From: Olsenella uli
GTDB taxonomy: Bacteria; Actinomycetota; Coriobacteriia; Coriobacteriales; Atopobiaceae
Assembly: GCF_901212655.1 (NCBI RefSeq)
Contig: NZ_CAAKON010000044.1
Location: forward strand, 86,355 to 150,354
DNA: 64,000 bases
Reading direction: 5' to 3'
Shown: positions 34,990 through 43,204 of the stretch, in pieces
Layout: every line of letters starts with the position of its first letter
Numbering within the stretch: position 1 is the stretch's first letter
Position numbers and translations under genes: made by a program
Notes under the pieces: model-generated
Database searches by the model: none
Told to the model about the DNA's origin: nothing
What the model saw: only the letters and a program-made list of their open reading frames with translations

Positions 34990-35006
34990 GCACCCCTGAG
35001 GGGTGC
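34990..35006 (-). promoter_or_regulatory. Hairpin in the nadA leader
   Basis: GCACCCC and GGGGTGC form a 7-bp stem with a 3-nt loop, 24-40 nt before the nadA start and downstream of the predicted promoter. Could affect translation or mRNA stability. Confidence 0.4.
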
Positions 35007-35017
35007 CGTTCGCCAGC

Positions 35018-35046
35018 AGTATGGCACCTGACATGACAGGTGACAA
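35018..35046 (-). promoter_or_regulatory. nadA promoter with palindromic operator in the spacer
   Basis: On the minus strand TTGTCA (35046-35041), a 17-nt spacer and CATACT (35023-35018) form a good promoter. The near-perfect palindrome CACCTGACATGACAGGTG (35025-35042) fills the spacer. With niaR in the same operon, a NiaR operator is the natural inference. Confidence 0.7.
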
Positions 35047-35053
35047 GACACAT

Positions 35054-35327
35054 GTATAGTTTTGTGAAGCGGTGGGACCGTGCGAGGAGGTGGGACCGTG
35101 CGAGGAGGCGGTGCCGTGTGAGGAGCGTGGGGCCGTGCGAGGAAGCGGGGCCGTGCGAGGAGCGTGGGGCGGACTCGCGCCGGAACTGGTCCCCGGCGCA
35201 ACGATGCCGGTCGCGGGGCCCGGGCGGGCCAAGCGGGTGGGGCTCAGCTCTGGACCTGGCCCCCGGCGGAACGATGCCGGTCGCGGGCCCCTACGGGCGG
35301 TTCCGCGCGAAGGTTGCCCGGGACGGT
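35054..35327. repeat. GC-rich short tandem repeats
   Basis: Units of GGGACCGTGCGAGGAG (about 35072-35170) and a ~75-nt pair around CGGAACGATGCCGGTCGCGGGCC (about 35195-35300). No gene seen. Confidence 0.7.
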
Positions 35328-36253
35328 TTAGAGGTGCTTTGCCAGCCAGGAGGCGATGCTGTCGTGCTCGCAGGTGTTGCAGATGGCATCCGCGGCAGCC
35401 TTGACCTCGGGCGTCGCGTTGCATATGGCTACGAACGCGGTGGCGCGCCCCGTCACTGAGAGGTCGTTGCCGGAGTCGATCATGCTCATGGACAGGCGCG
35501 ATGCCACGTCGATTGGGTTGAGCCTGCGGGGCTCGGCCACCTCGTCTCCCGAGCCGCCGGCAAGCCGCTCATTCTCGGTGAGCTGGTTCTGCTGCTCGGC
35601 GAAGTAGGCGGCCTTGCTGCGCTCGATGTAGCTTGCCGTCTGCGTGTGCGGGTTGAGCGCGCCGCCGTTGGCCTTGAGCAGGTCCACGAGCTCGAGCGCC
35701 TCGGGACGCGGAATCACGTGGGAAAGGCCATCGTCTGCGGGAACGGAGTTCGCCTCCGCCGTGCCGGGGTGCCGGGGCGCGTCGGTTGCACCTGGCTCGC
35801 CCTGTCCGGGCGCGCCGCTCGTGCGCTGCCTGGGAGCGCCGATACCCCTCTTGCCGCGCGGCCCTCGCCCTGTCAGAACTGGGTGGATGCGCACTGCTCG
35901 TCCTGCCCGGACGTTTCGGCCACTCGCGTCTCGCTCTGCCCTGACGTTTCGGCCGCTCGCATCTCGCTCTGCCCTGCCGTGACGATTGCTCGTGCTTCCC
36001 CTCGCCCGGTCTTGCCCTGGCGAGCGGGCTCCACGCGAGAGCCGTTGAGCAGGATGCGCCAGTCCAGCCAGGGGGCGCAGGCGCTCTGCTCGCCCAGCAT
36101 CCAGCGCGGCCTGCCCGACGCCACGACGATACGCACGCCGGCGTCGTGGGCGCTCTGAAAGGCGCGTGCCACGGGGCCGTTCACTTCCTGCTTGAGGGGG
36201 GTGGGGAAGACGGTTCCGTCCAGGTCAAAGGCGATGAGGTCGAAGTTTGGCAC
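35328..36253 (-). pseudogene. Cof-type HAD hydrolase broken by frameshift and repeats
   Basis: Two overlapping minus-strand frames together spell one HAD phosphatase. The first (36253-35873) has motif I DLIAFDLDGTVFPTP and motif II VVASGRPRWM, then runs into a repeat tail (AETSGQSETRVAETSGQ). The second (35894-35328) ends with the Cof C-terminal region SMSMIDSGNDLSVTGRATAFVAICNA. The frames differ, so a shift lies near 35880, within repetitive DNA, and part of the cap domain seems replaced by low-complexity sequence. Likely inactive unless the assembly is wrong here. Confidence 0.7.
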
Positions 36254-36614
36254 GATGCGCTCCCTTTCTCGCGGTTTCCTCAGCCATTGTGCGTGCGATT
36301 CGCTGGGCAGCGTCTGCTCGTCGCCCCTGGAAGCAACGCCTCGTGCCGCTTGAGGGGCGGCGCTTCCGGTCGCCTCTCGCGCCGCTTGTGGGCCGGATCA
36401 GTCTGCCGGTCTCGTTCTGCTTGCATGTCGGGCCGGCCTCCGAATGGTTCGCGGCTTGCATGCCGGGCAGGCTCCCGGTCTGTCGCTCGGCGCGCCTCTT
36501 GCCCTTCAGGGCGGCACCCGCCATCCCTCTCGCTACCGTGGCGATTCCGCGACGCGCTCGACAGCCGGCTCGTCCCATGCAACCATGACCGGGGAAAACG
36601 GGAGGGAAACCTGC
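36254..36614. other. Intergenic region before the second AEC gene
   Basis: No repeat, RNA or promoter that I can support, apart from a good ribosome site (GGGAGGG) just before the AEC start. Confidence 0.5.
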
Positions 36615-37613
36615 ATGGACAACCTGATATTTAGCCTCAACGCGATGATGCCGCTGTTCCTGCTCATGGTGGTGGGCATGGTCCTGCGCGCTGCCGGCGT
36701 GGTGAACGCCGCCACGGCAAATGGCATGAACCGGTTCGTCTTCACGGTGGGCATCCCCGTCCTGCTGTTCCACGACCTCGCCACCACGGACCTCTCTCAG
36801 AAGTGGGACTCCGCCTTCATCCTCTTCTGCTTTGCGGCCACGCTTACGGGCATCGTGGTGTCCTACCTTGTGTCCCTGGCATTTCGCAAGACGCGCTACC
36901 AGGGCGAGTTTGTGCAGGCGGCATATCGCTCCAGCGCCTCGATGCTGGCCATCAGCGTCATGCAGAACATCTACGGCGAGCCGGGCGCGGCCACGCTCAT
37001 GGTCATTGGCGCCGTGCCCCTCTACAACGTGATGGCCGTGGTGATCTTGGTGCTGCTGCAGCCGGTTTCTGACGGGGAGGGGAGCGGCGCCTCTGGCAAG
37101 GCTGGTTCCTCCATGTCGAACTCGGGGAGGCTGACCCGCGCCACGCTCGTCGCCACCCTTCGCGACGTCGTGACCAACCCCATCATCATCGGCGTGCTTG
37201 CGGGTGTTCTCTGGGCGCTCGTGGGTCTGCCCATGCCGCCCGTGCTGGACAAGACGCTCGACAGCATTTCTAATACCGTGACCCCGATGGGCTTCGTGGC
37301 TATGGGCGTGCTGTTCGACGCCCGAAAGGCCCTCGCCGTACGCGGCCCCGCGGTCCTCGCCACCTCGCTTAAGCTCGTCCTGCTTGCGGCGCTCACCCTG
37401 CCGATCGCCGTGCTCGTGGGATTCCGTGGCCAGGAGCTCGTGGCGGTTCTCGTGATGATGGGCTCTGCCACGACGCTCTCTTCGTTTGTCATGGCGCGCA
37501 ACATGGGGCACGAGGGCACGCTGACCTCGAGCGTTGTCATGCTATCCACGCTGCTCTCTGCCTTCACGCTCACGGGTTGGCTCTGGGTGCTGCGTACGCT
37601 TGCACTTATCTAG
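36615..37613 (+). CDS. AEC-family transporter
   Basis: 332-residue membrane protein, about ten spans, second AEC carrier in the window. N-terminal PLFLLMVVGMVLRAAGVVN, then FTVGIPVLLFHDLATTDL, and after a Gly/Ser-rich cytoplasmic loop (residues ~150-175) the C-terminal half with GFVAMGVLFDARKA. It is not a recent duplicate of the AEC gene at 29.6 kb. ATG 36615 chosen for the ribosome site; the frame is open further upstream without AEC similarity. Substrate unknown. Confidence 0.85.
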   Translation: MDNLIFSLNAMMPLFLLMVVGMVLRAAGVVNAATANGMNRFVFTVGIPVLLFHDLATTDLSQKWDSAFILFCFAATLTGIVVSYLVSLAFRKTRYQGEFVQAAYRSSASMLAISVMQNIYGEPGAATLMVIGAVPLYNVMAVVILVLLQPVSDGEGSGASGKAGSSMSNSGRLTRATLVATLRDVVTNPIIIGVLAGVLWALVGLPMPPVLDKTLDSISNTVTPMGFVAMGVLFDARKALAVRGPAVLATSLKLVLLAALTLPIAVLVGFRGQELVAVLVMMGSATTLSSFVMARNMGHEGTLTSSVVMLSTLLSAFTLTGWLWVLRTLALI

Positions 37614-38096
37614 CGACGTGGGTCGGGCGCTGTGCGCTTGCGTTTAATTTGCGGCGTGCGCTGTGCGCGCTCGCCTAATGCTGTTCTGCGGGCGTCTTCA
37701 GGGCGGCCTCCAATTGAGCCACCCCTTGTTCTTGCCCGGGGTGCCGTTCGTTGTGGCCTATGAGTTCCCGCAGTGCCTCGCGCCCTTTACAGTGAGTGCC
37801 TGGAACGCCTTGCGCCCTCCTCTGCGAACGCCCGGTTCGGCTGGCATTCTTCTCTGCGGACAGTGGACAGTGGGCAGTGGACAGTGGGCAGTGGGCAGTG
37901 GGCGGCGGGCTGCGGGCTGCGGGCTGCGGGCTGTGGCTGAGGGCTGTGAGCCGTGCGCGCCTGATACCTCTGATGCCCTCCTCTGCACCTTTCGCTCTGC
38001 CGACGTTTCGGCTCGGGGCGTCTGTGCCCGCCCGCGTGGCTTTCCCTTGCCCCCGAGGCGCTTCGGATTGCCCTCGAGGCGTTTCAGATTCGCTCG
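37614..38096. repeat. Gene-free region with short tandem repeats
   Basis: CAGTGGACAGTGGG-type units (37860-37905) pass into GGGCTGC units (37905-37935). Otherwise nothing recognised; no promoter for the AEC gene's far side. Confidence 0.65.
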
Positions 38097-38238
38097 TGTT
38101 TGAAAATGAATCGTTTTGCCGCTATCGGACGGCGTATCCGAAATCGCGTTTTATGAAACCGCAGGTAGATTGATTGGCATATTTCAAGAAACCCATAGTA
38201 CCTTGATGAGATGCGAGCAAACTGTTCATTTTCAAACA
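38097..38238. mobile_element. MITE-like element with 14-bp terminal inverted repeats
   Basis: TGTTTGAAAATGAA (38097-38110) and TTCATTTTCAAACA (38225-38238) are exact inverted repeats bounding 142 nt of AT-richer DNA in GC-rich surroundings. Similarity of the ends continues inward for several more bases with mismatches. The interior carries CGCAGGTAGA (38160-38169), also present in the repeat loci at 11.0 and 24.9 kb, and a small inverted pair (CGGA...TCCG). No transposase inside. It could alternatively be a large regulatory stem upstream of marR. Confidence 0.5.
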
Positions 38239-38324
38239 TGGGGCTCTTCCGCTTGTCTTTTTCTGGGCTCATGGGTACGATTTCGGACTACAGATAGTAC
38301 GGAATCGTATTAAATGGAGTCCAT

Positions 38325-39080
38325 ATGGCAGCTGATTCGCTGAATCCCATGCCCCTGAGCCCTGAGCCGGCCCGCCCGAGCGAACAACTTGAAGGCGCCC
38401 GCCCGTCCGCGCCCTTGAGCTCCGGGCTGGCCGCCAGCTCCAGGCCCGGCGTCACGGACACGGACATGCCCTGCGAGGGGACGGGGGAGCCGGTCGCCCG
38501 TGTTGAGCCCGGCAGGGCGGACACGGGCATGCCCTGCGAGGGGGCAGAGGGGCTGGCCGCCAGCTCCAGGCCCGGCGTCACGTGCCCGGGTTCGCCCCGC
38601 AAGGGAAACGAGGGACTGGCCGCTCGCGACGAGCCCAGCGTCACGGACCTGGACATGCTCTACAAGGAGACCGACGAGCTGTACGACCGCCTTGCCCGCG
38701 GCTGCGGCCTCTCCGAGAGCGCGTACTGGATCCTCTATGCCATCCAAGTGGCCGGCGGAGAGGACGTGACCCAGCGCGACATCGCCGACCGCCTCTCCTG
38801 TCCCAAGCAGACCATCAACTCGGCGGTCCGTACACTCGAGGCCCGCGGCCTTGTGTCGCTGGACTTTGCGCCGAACAACCGGCGCAGCAAGGTGATTTCG
38901 CTCACGAGAGAGGGCCATGCCTTCGCTGAGGAGCGCATCGTGCCCGCCATGGAAGTGGAGGCCAGGGCCTTCGCGCGTCTGGAGCCGGGCGAGCGCGCAG
39001 AGTTCATTCGGCTGGCCACGAAGTATGCCCGGGCCGTGCTCGAGGAGATGACCGAGGAGGAGGTGGGCAAGCATGACTAG
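38325..39080 (+). CDS. MarR-family regulator with N-terminal repeats
   Basis: 251 residues. The MarR winged helix lies at ~110-245 (LARGCGLSESAYWILYAIQVAGGEDVTQRDIADRLSCPKQTINSAVRTLEARGLVSL). The first ~105 residues are four degenerate 21-residue repeats with MPCEG and AASSRPGV elements, matched by 63- and 126-nt DNA repeats, and are absent from normal MarR proteins (~140-150 residues). The stop overlaps the first ABC exporter gene by 8 nt, so it probably controls the exporter operon. Start ATG 38325 has TGGAGT upstream. Confidence 0.85.
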   Translation: MAADSLNPMPLSPEPARPSEQLEGARPSAPLSSGLAASSRPGVTDTDMPCEGTGEPVARVEPGRADTGMPCEGAEGLAASSRPGVTCPGSPRKGNEGLAARDEPSVTDLDMLYKETDELYDRLARGCGLSESAYWILYAIQVAGGEDVTQRDIADRLSCPKQTINSAVRTLEARGLVSLDFAPNNRRSKVISLTREGHAFAEERIVPAMEVEARAFARLEPGERAEFIRLATKYARAVLEEMTEEEVGKHD

Positions 39081-40878
39081 CCCGTCGACCGTCGCCCAAA
39101 TCCGGGTCGCGCCGACAAGCAGGCGCGGCGCCCTTCGACTGCTCTTGCGCCTCATGGCCCCTTACAAGGCGCTCGCCGCCGCTACGCTCTGCGCGCTCGT
39201 GCTGGACATGGCCGGCATGCTCTTCGTTCCCACCGAGCTTGCGGCCATGATCAACTCCGTCGTGGCCACGAGTGGCAATGACCTCGCGCGTCACGGCGCG
39301 GCCATGCTTGCGGCGGCGCTCTGCGGCTCGGGCGGCGCTGTGGTGGCTAACCTGCTCGCGGCGCGCCTCGCGGCAAACGTTGGGCGCGACCTGCGCATGG
39401 CCGTCTACGACGCCTCGCTTGCCTTCTCGGGCTCGGACTTCGAGCGCTTCGGCACGGGCTCGATGGTCGCGCGCACCCTCTCGGACGCCAACGTGGTGCA
39501 GCAGGCGCTGCTCATGGGCATCGTCATGATTTTGCCTGTCCCGGTGATGTGCATCATCGCGGTGGGCCTCGCCTTCTCCATCGACCCGTGGATGGGCTGG
39601 GTGCTTGCGGGCGTGGCCCTGGCGATGCTCGCCGTCTCGGCGGTGGCGGTGAGCCGCTCGGCTCCCATATTCACTCGGCTCCAGGGCTTCGTCGACCGCA
39701 TGACCACGCGCCTGCGCGAGACGGTCACGGGCATCAGGGTCATCCGCGCCTTTGGCCGCGAGGACCAGGCGCGCGAGCGGCTGGACGCCACCTTCGAGGA
39801 GTACGCCGAGAACGCCATCCGCGTGAACGCGATGTTCGCCACCGCGGACTCGATGACCTTCTTCCTGGCGAACGGCGTGGAGTCTCTCGTGCTGTGGCTC
39901 GGCGCCAACCGGGTGGGCGCGGGCGCCATGCAGGTCGGATCTATCACCGCGCTCATCGAGTACGCGATGCTCATCATGTTCTTCATGATGATGGCGCAGT
40001 TCGCGATTCTGCAGGTGCCGAGGGCCATCGCCTGCCTGCGCCGCGCGAGCGAGGTGCTCGCCGTCGTGCCCGAGGTGGCGAACCCGGAGGAGCCACACCA
40101 GCTCCCGAAGACGGCCCCGTGCCCTGCCGCCCGCCTCGCGCCGGACGTCGTTGCCGCCTTCCACCACGCAAGCCTCCGCTTCCACGACGCGGACGAGGAC
40201 ACCTTGCACGACCTCGACTTTGTTATGCGCAGAGGTACGCGTACGGCCATCATCGGCAACACCGGCTCGGGCAAGTCAACGGTGGCGAAGCTCCTGCTGC
40301 GCTTCCACGACGTCACCTCCGGCTCGGTGGAGCTCGTGGGTGAGGACGTCCGCGCCGTAACCCAGGCGAGCCTCAGGGGCCGCATCGCCTACGTGCCGCA
40401 GCGGGCGTGGCTCTTTAGCGGCACCATCGCCGAGAACCTGCGGCACGGCGACCCCGACGCCTCCGACGAGCGCCTCTGGCACGCGCTCGACGTGGCCCAG
40501 GCGGGCTTCGTGCGCGAGCTGCCAGACGGCCTCGGCACCCGCGTGGCCCAGGGCGGCTCGAACTTCTCGGGCGGCCAGCGCCAGCGCCTCGCCATTGCCC
40601 GCGCGCTGGTGCGCAGGGCAGACCTCTACGTGTTCGACGACTCCTTCTCCGCGCTGGACTACAAGACCGACGCGGCCCTCCGCCACGCCCTGGCAGGCGA
40701 GCTCGCGGGTGCGGCACAGCTCGTGATTGCCCAGCGCGTGAGCACCATCCGCGACGCGGACCAGATCGTGGTGCTCTCAGACGGCGCCGTCGAGGGCATC
40801 GGGCGGCACGAGGAGCTGCTCGAGAGCTGCCCAACCTACCGTGCCATCGCCGAGTCCCAGGAGAGGAAGGGGATGTGA
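39073..40878 (+). CDS. ABC exporter half-transporter, degenerate ATPase site
   Basis: 601 residues: six-helix ABC membrane domain (1-320) and C-terminal ATPase. Walker A is GNTGSGKST, signature FSGGQRQR, Walker B YVFDDSFSALD. The residue after the Walker B Asp is Asp instead of the catalytic Glu, as in the non-catalytic site of heterodimeric multidrug/peptide exporters. The partner gene starts 1 nt after its stop. Overlaps marR at the start, so translation is coupled. Substrate unknown; multidrug export is plausible given MarR. Confidence 0.9.
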   Translation: MTSPSTVAQIRVAPTSRRGALRLLLRLMAPYKALAAATLCALVLDMAGMLFVPTELAAMINSVVATSGNDLARHGAAMLAAALCGSGGAVVANLLAARLAANVGRDLRMAVYDASLAFSGSDFERFGTGSMVARTLSDANVVQQALLMGIVMILPVPVMCIIAVGLAFSIDPWMGWVLAGVALAMLAVSAVAVSRSAPIFTRLQGFVDRMTTRLRETVTGIRVIRAFGREDQARERLDATFEEYAENAIRVNAMFATADSMTFFLANGVESLVLWLGANRVGAGAMQVGSITALIEYAMLIMFFMMMAQFAILQVPRAIACLRRASEVLAVVPEVANPEEPHQLPKTAPCPAARLAPDVVAAFHHASLRFHDADEDTLHDLDFVMRRGTRTAIIGNTGSGKSTVAKLLLRFHDVTSGSVELVGEDVRAVTQASLRGRIAYVPQRAWLFSGTIAENLRHGDPDASDERLWHALDVAQAGFVRELPDGLGTRVAQGGSNFSGGQRQRLAIARALVRRADLYVFDDSFSALDYKTDAALRHALAGELAGAAQLVIAQRVSTIRDADQIVVLSDGAVEGIGRHEELLESCPTYRAIAESQERKGM

Positions 40879-40879
40879 C

Positions 40880-42904
40880 ATGAGCGGAGAACTCGACCTG
40901 GACCGCGGCGCCGACCTGGCCCGAGGCGCCGACTCCGGCAGTGGCGGCGACCTGGACCGCGGTGCCGATTCGAACCACGGCGTCGACGGGCATCGCAGCC
41001 TCGACCTGGACCGCGGCGCCGACCTGGCCCGAGGCGCCGACTCCGGCAGTGGCGGCAACCCAGACCGCGGTGCCGATTCGAATCGCGGCGTCGACGGGCA
41101 TCGCAGCCTCGACACGGCCGACGAGTTCGCGGTGCCCGAAGACGCCCTCGCCACGCTCCGCCGGCTCTGGGGCTCCGCTGCCGGCATGCGCTGGCGGCTC
41201 GTGGTGGCCGCGGCGTCCGCCGTGCTCTACGTGGTGGCGAGCCTCGCGGCGCCTGCCTACAGCGCCCACGTCGTCGACCTGCTCTGGACCAACATCGCAC
41301 GGGCGCGCGAGGCGGGGGAGGGCTTCGTCGTGACGCTGGACAACGGCGGACGCGAGATCCTCACCTTCCTGGGCATCTGGACCGTGGCCTGGGCGTTCTA
41401 TAACGTGCAGGTGCAGGTCATGGCGAGCTTTGCCGAGCGCCTCAACCTGCGGCTTCGCAGGCAGATTGCCGCCAAGCTCGAGCGCCTGCCGCTCGCCTAC
41501 TACGACGCGCACCGCCCCGGTGACACCCTGAGCCGTGCCACCAATGACCTCGACAAGCTCTCCGAGGTGCTGCAGCGCGGCCTGCTCCAGCTGCTCATCT
41601 CTGCCTGCATGCTCGTGGGCGCCGTCGTCATGATGACCTCGCTCAGCGCCCCGCTTGCCGGCGTGTTCGTGGTGGCCGCGGGCCTGAGCGTGCTCGTCAC
41701 GGGTGTGGTCTCGGAACGCACGCTCAAGGCGGCGGCAGAGCGCCAGGCCGCCGTGGGCGAGCTCACGGGCCGTGTCGAGGAGGCTTACAGCGGGCGCGCC
41801 GTCATCTGCGCCTTCGGTCGCGAGCAGGCGAGCTCCCGCGAGCTCGCAGAGGCGGCCGACGCCGTGGCCCGCGCGAGCGCCCGGGCAGACTTTCTCACCA
41901 ACGCCGTGGGTCCGGCAGTGCGCTTCATCGTGCGCTGCTCGTTGGTGGCCATCGGCGTGCTGGCGGGCGGCATGCTGCTTGCCGGGCGGCTCACCGTGGG
42001 CGTGTTCCAGGCCTTCTTCCAGTACGTCAACTCGGCGAGCGAGCCCCTCTGCCAGCTCTCGATGACGGTGGGCATGCTCCAGGGCGCCCTCGCTGCCGCC
42101 GAGCGCGTCTTTGCCCTGCTGGACGAGGCCGAGGTGGAGGCAGACCCCGCCGAGCCCGCCACCTGCCCCGAGCCGGTGCGCGGGCGCGTGGCCTTCGAGC
42201 ACGTGCGTTTTGGCTACCAGCCGAACAAGCCCCTCATGCGCGACGTGTCGCTCGTGGCCGAGCCCGGCCAGAAGGTGGCCATCGTGGGCGCAACCGGGGC
42301 GGGCAAGACCACCCTCATCAACCTGCTCATGCGCTTCTACGAGGTCGACGGCGGCCGCATCACGCTCGACGGCGTGGACACGCGCTCGATGCGCGCCCGG
42401 GACCTGCGCCGCCACTTTGGCATGGTGCTGCAGGACGCGTGGCTGTTCGAGGGCACCATCGCCCAAAACATCGCCTACGGACACCCCGGTGCCACGCGCG
42501 AGCAGGTGGAGGCCGCGGCCCGTGCCGCGCGCGTGGACTTCTTCGTGCGCACGCTGCCCGGCGGCTACGACACCGTGCTCTCCAATGACGCCGAGGGCGT
42601 GAGCCAGGGCCAGCGCCAGCTGCTCACCATAGCCCGCGCGATGCTCAGCGACCCGGCCATCCTCATCCTGGACGAGGCCACCTCCAGCGTGGACACCCGC
42701 ACCGAGCGGGCCATCGTGGAGGCCATGGAGCGCCTCATGGCGGGGCGCACGAGCTTCGTGATCGCGCACCGGCTCTCCACCATCGTGGACGCCGACCTCA
42801 TCCTCGTGATGGAGGCGGGCACCATCATCGAGCAGGGAACCCATGACGAGCTCGTGGCCGCCGGCGGCGCCTACGCCGAGCTCTATCGCTCCCAGTTTGC
42901 CTAG
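40880..42904 (+). CDS. ABC exporter half-transporter, canonical ATPase site
   Basis: 674 residues, partner of the preceding half-transporter. Membrane domain ~95-400; ATPase with Walker A GATGAGKTT, signature SQGQRQ and Walker B LILDEATSSVD with the catalytic Glu. The first ~75 residues are two exact-length 36-residue repeats rich in Asp, Gly and Arg (DRGADLARGADSGSGG), encoded by 108-nt tandem repeats at 40892-41107; they precede the normal start of the domain. ATG 40880 follows GAGGAAGGGG. Confidence 0.92.
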   Translation: MSGELDLDRGADLARGADSGSGGDLDRGADSNHGVDGHRSLDLDRGADLARGADSGSGGNPDRGADSNRGVDGHRSLDTADEFAVPEDALATLRRLWGSAAGMRWRLVVAAASAVLYVVASLAAPAYSAHVVDLLWTNIARAREAGEGFVVTLDNGGREILTFLGIWTVAWAFYNVQVQVMASFAERLNLRLRRQIAAKLERLPLAYYDAHRPGDTLSRATNDLDKLSEVLQRGLLQLLISACMLVGAVVMMTSLSAPLAGVFVVAAGLSVLVTGVVSERTLKAAAERQAAVGELTGRVEEAYSGRAVICAFGREQASSRELAEAADAVARASARADFLTNAVGPAVRFIVRCSLVAIGVLAGGMLLAGRLTVGVFQAFFQYVNSASEPLCQLSMTVGMLQGALAAAERVFALLDEAEVEADPAEPATCPEPVRGRVAFEHVRFGYQPNKPLMRDVSLVAEPGQKVAIVGATGAGKTTLINLLMRFYEVDGGRITLDGVDTRSMRARDLRRHFGMVLQDAWLFEGTIAQNIAYGHPGATREQVEAAARAARVDFFVRTLPGGYDTVLSNDAEGVSQGQRQLLTIARAMLSDPAILILDEATSSVDTRTERAIVEAMERLMAGRTSFVIAHRLSTIVDADLILVMEAGTIIEQGTHDELVAAGGAYAELYRSQFA

Positions 42905-43204
42905 CGCCACACGCTTCCCGCACGGCCCGCTTCCCGCACGGCCCGCCTCCCGTTCCGCTCGGAAACCGCATGCCCACGGAATCCGTCCCCCGAACCGCAT
43001 GCCCACGGAATCCGCCGTGGGCGTTGCCTGCGGCGCGCCGTCACACGCCCCCGAACCGCATGCCTGCGGAATCCGCCCCTGCGCGGGTGCCCCATGCGCG
43101 TAGAATCTCGTTCGGAAACGTTTCGACTACCGGCTGCCCCCCGAATCGGCGCGTGCAGGCAACGCGCCTCGTCCGCACGGCGGCCACAACAGATCGGAGG
43201 CACC
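42905..43204. repeat. Short tandem repeats before the dipeptidase
   Basis: TTCCCGCACGGCCCGC is repeated at 42916-42950 and ACCGCATGCC(C/T)(A/G)CGGAATCCG three times between 42964 and 43076. A ribosome site GGAGGCACC precedes the next gene. No gene seen. Confidence 0.75.

Noticed and set aside
40415..43006. 863-codon open frame on the minus strand
   Set aside because: It lies opposite two clear ABC exporter genes; its His/Ala/Gly-rich translation is typical of antisense frames in GC-rich DNA.
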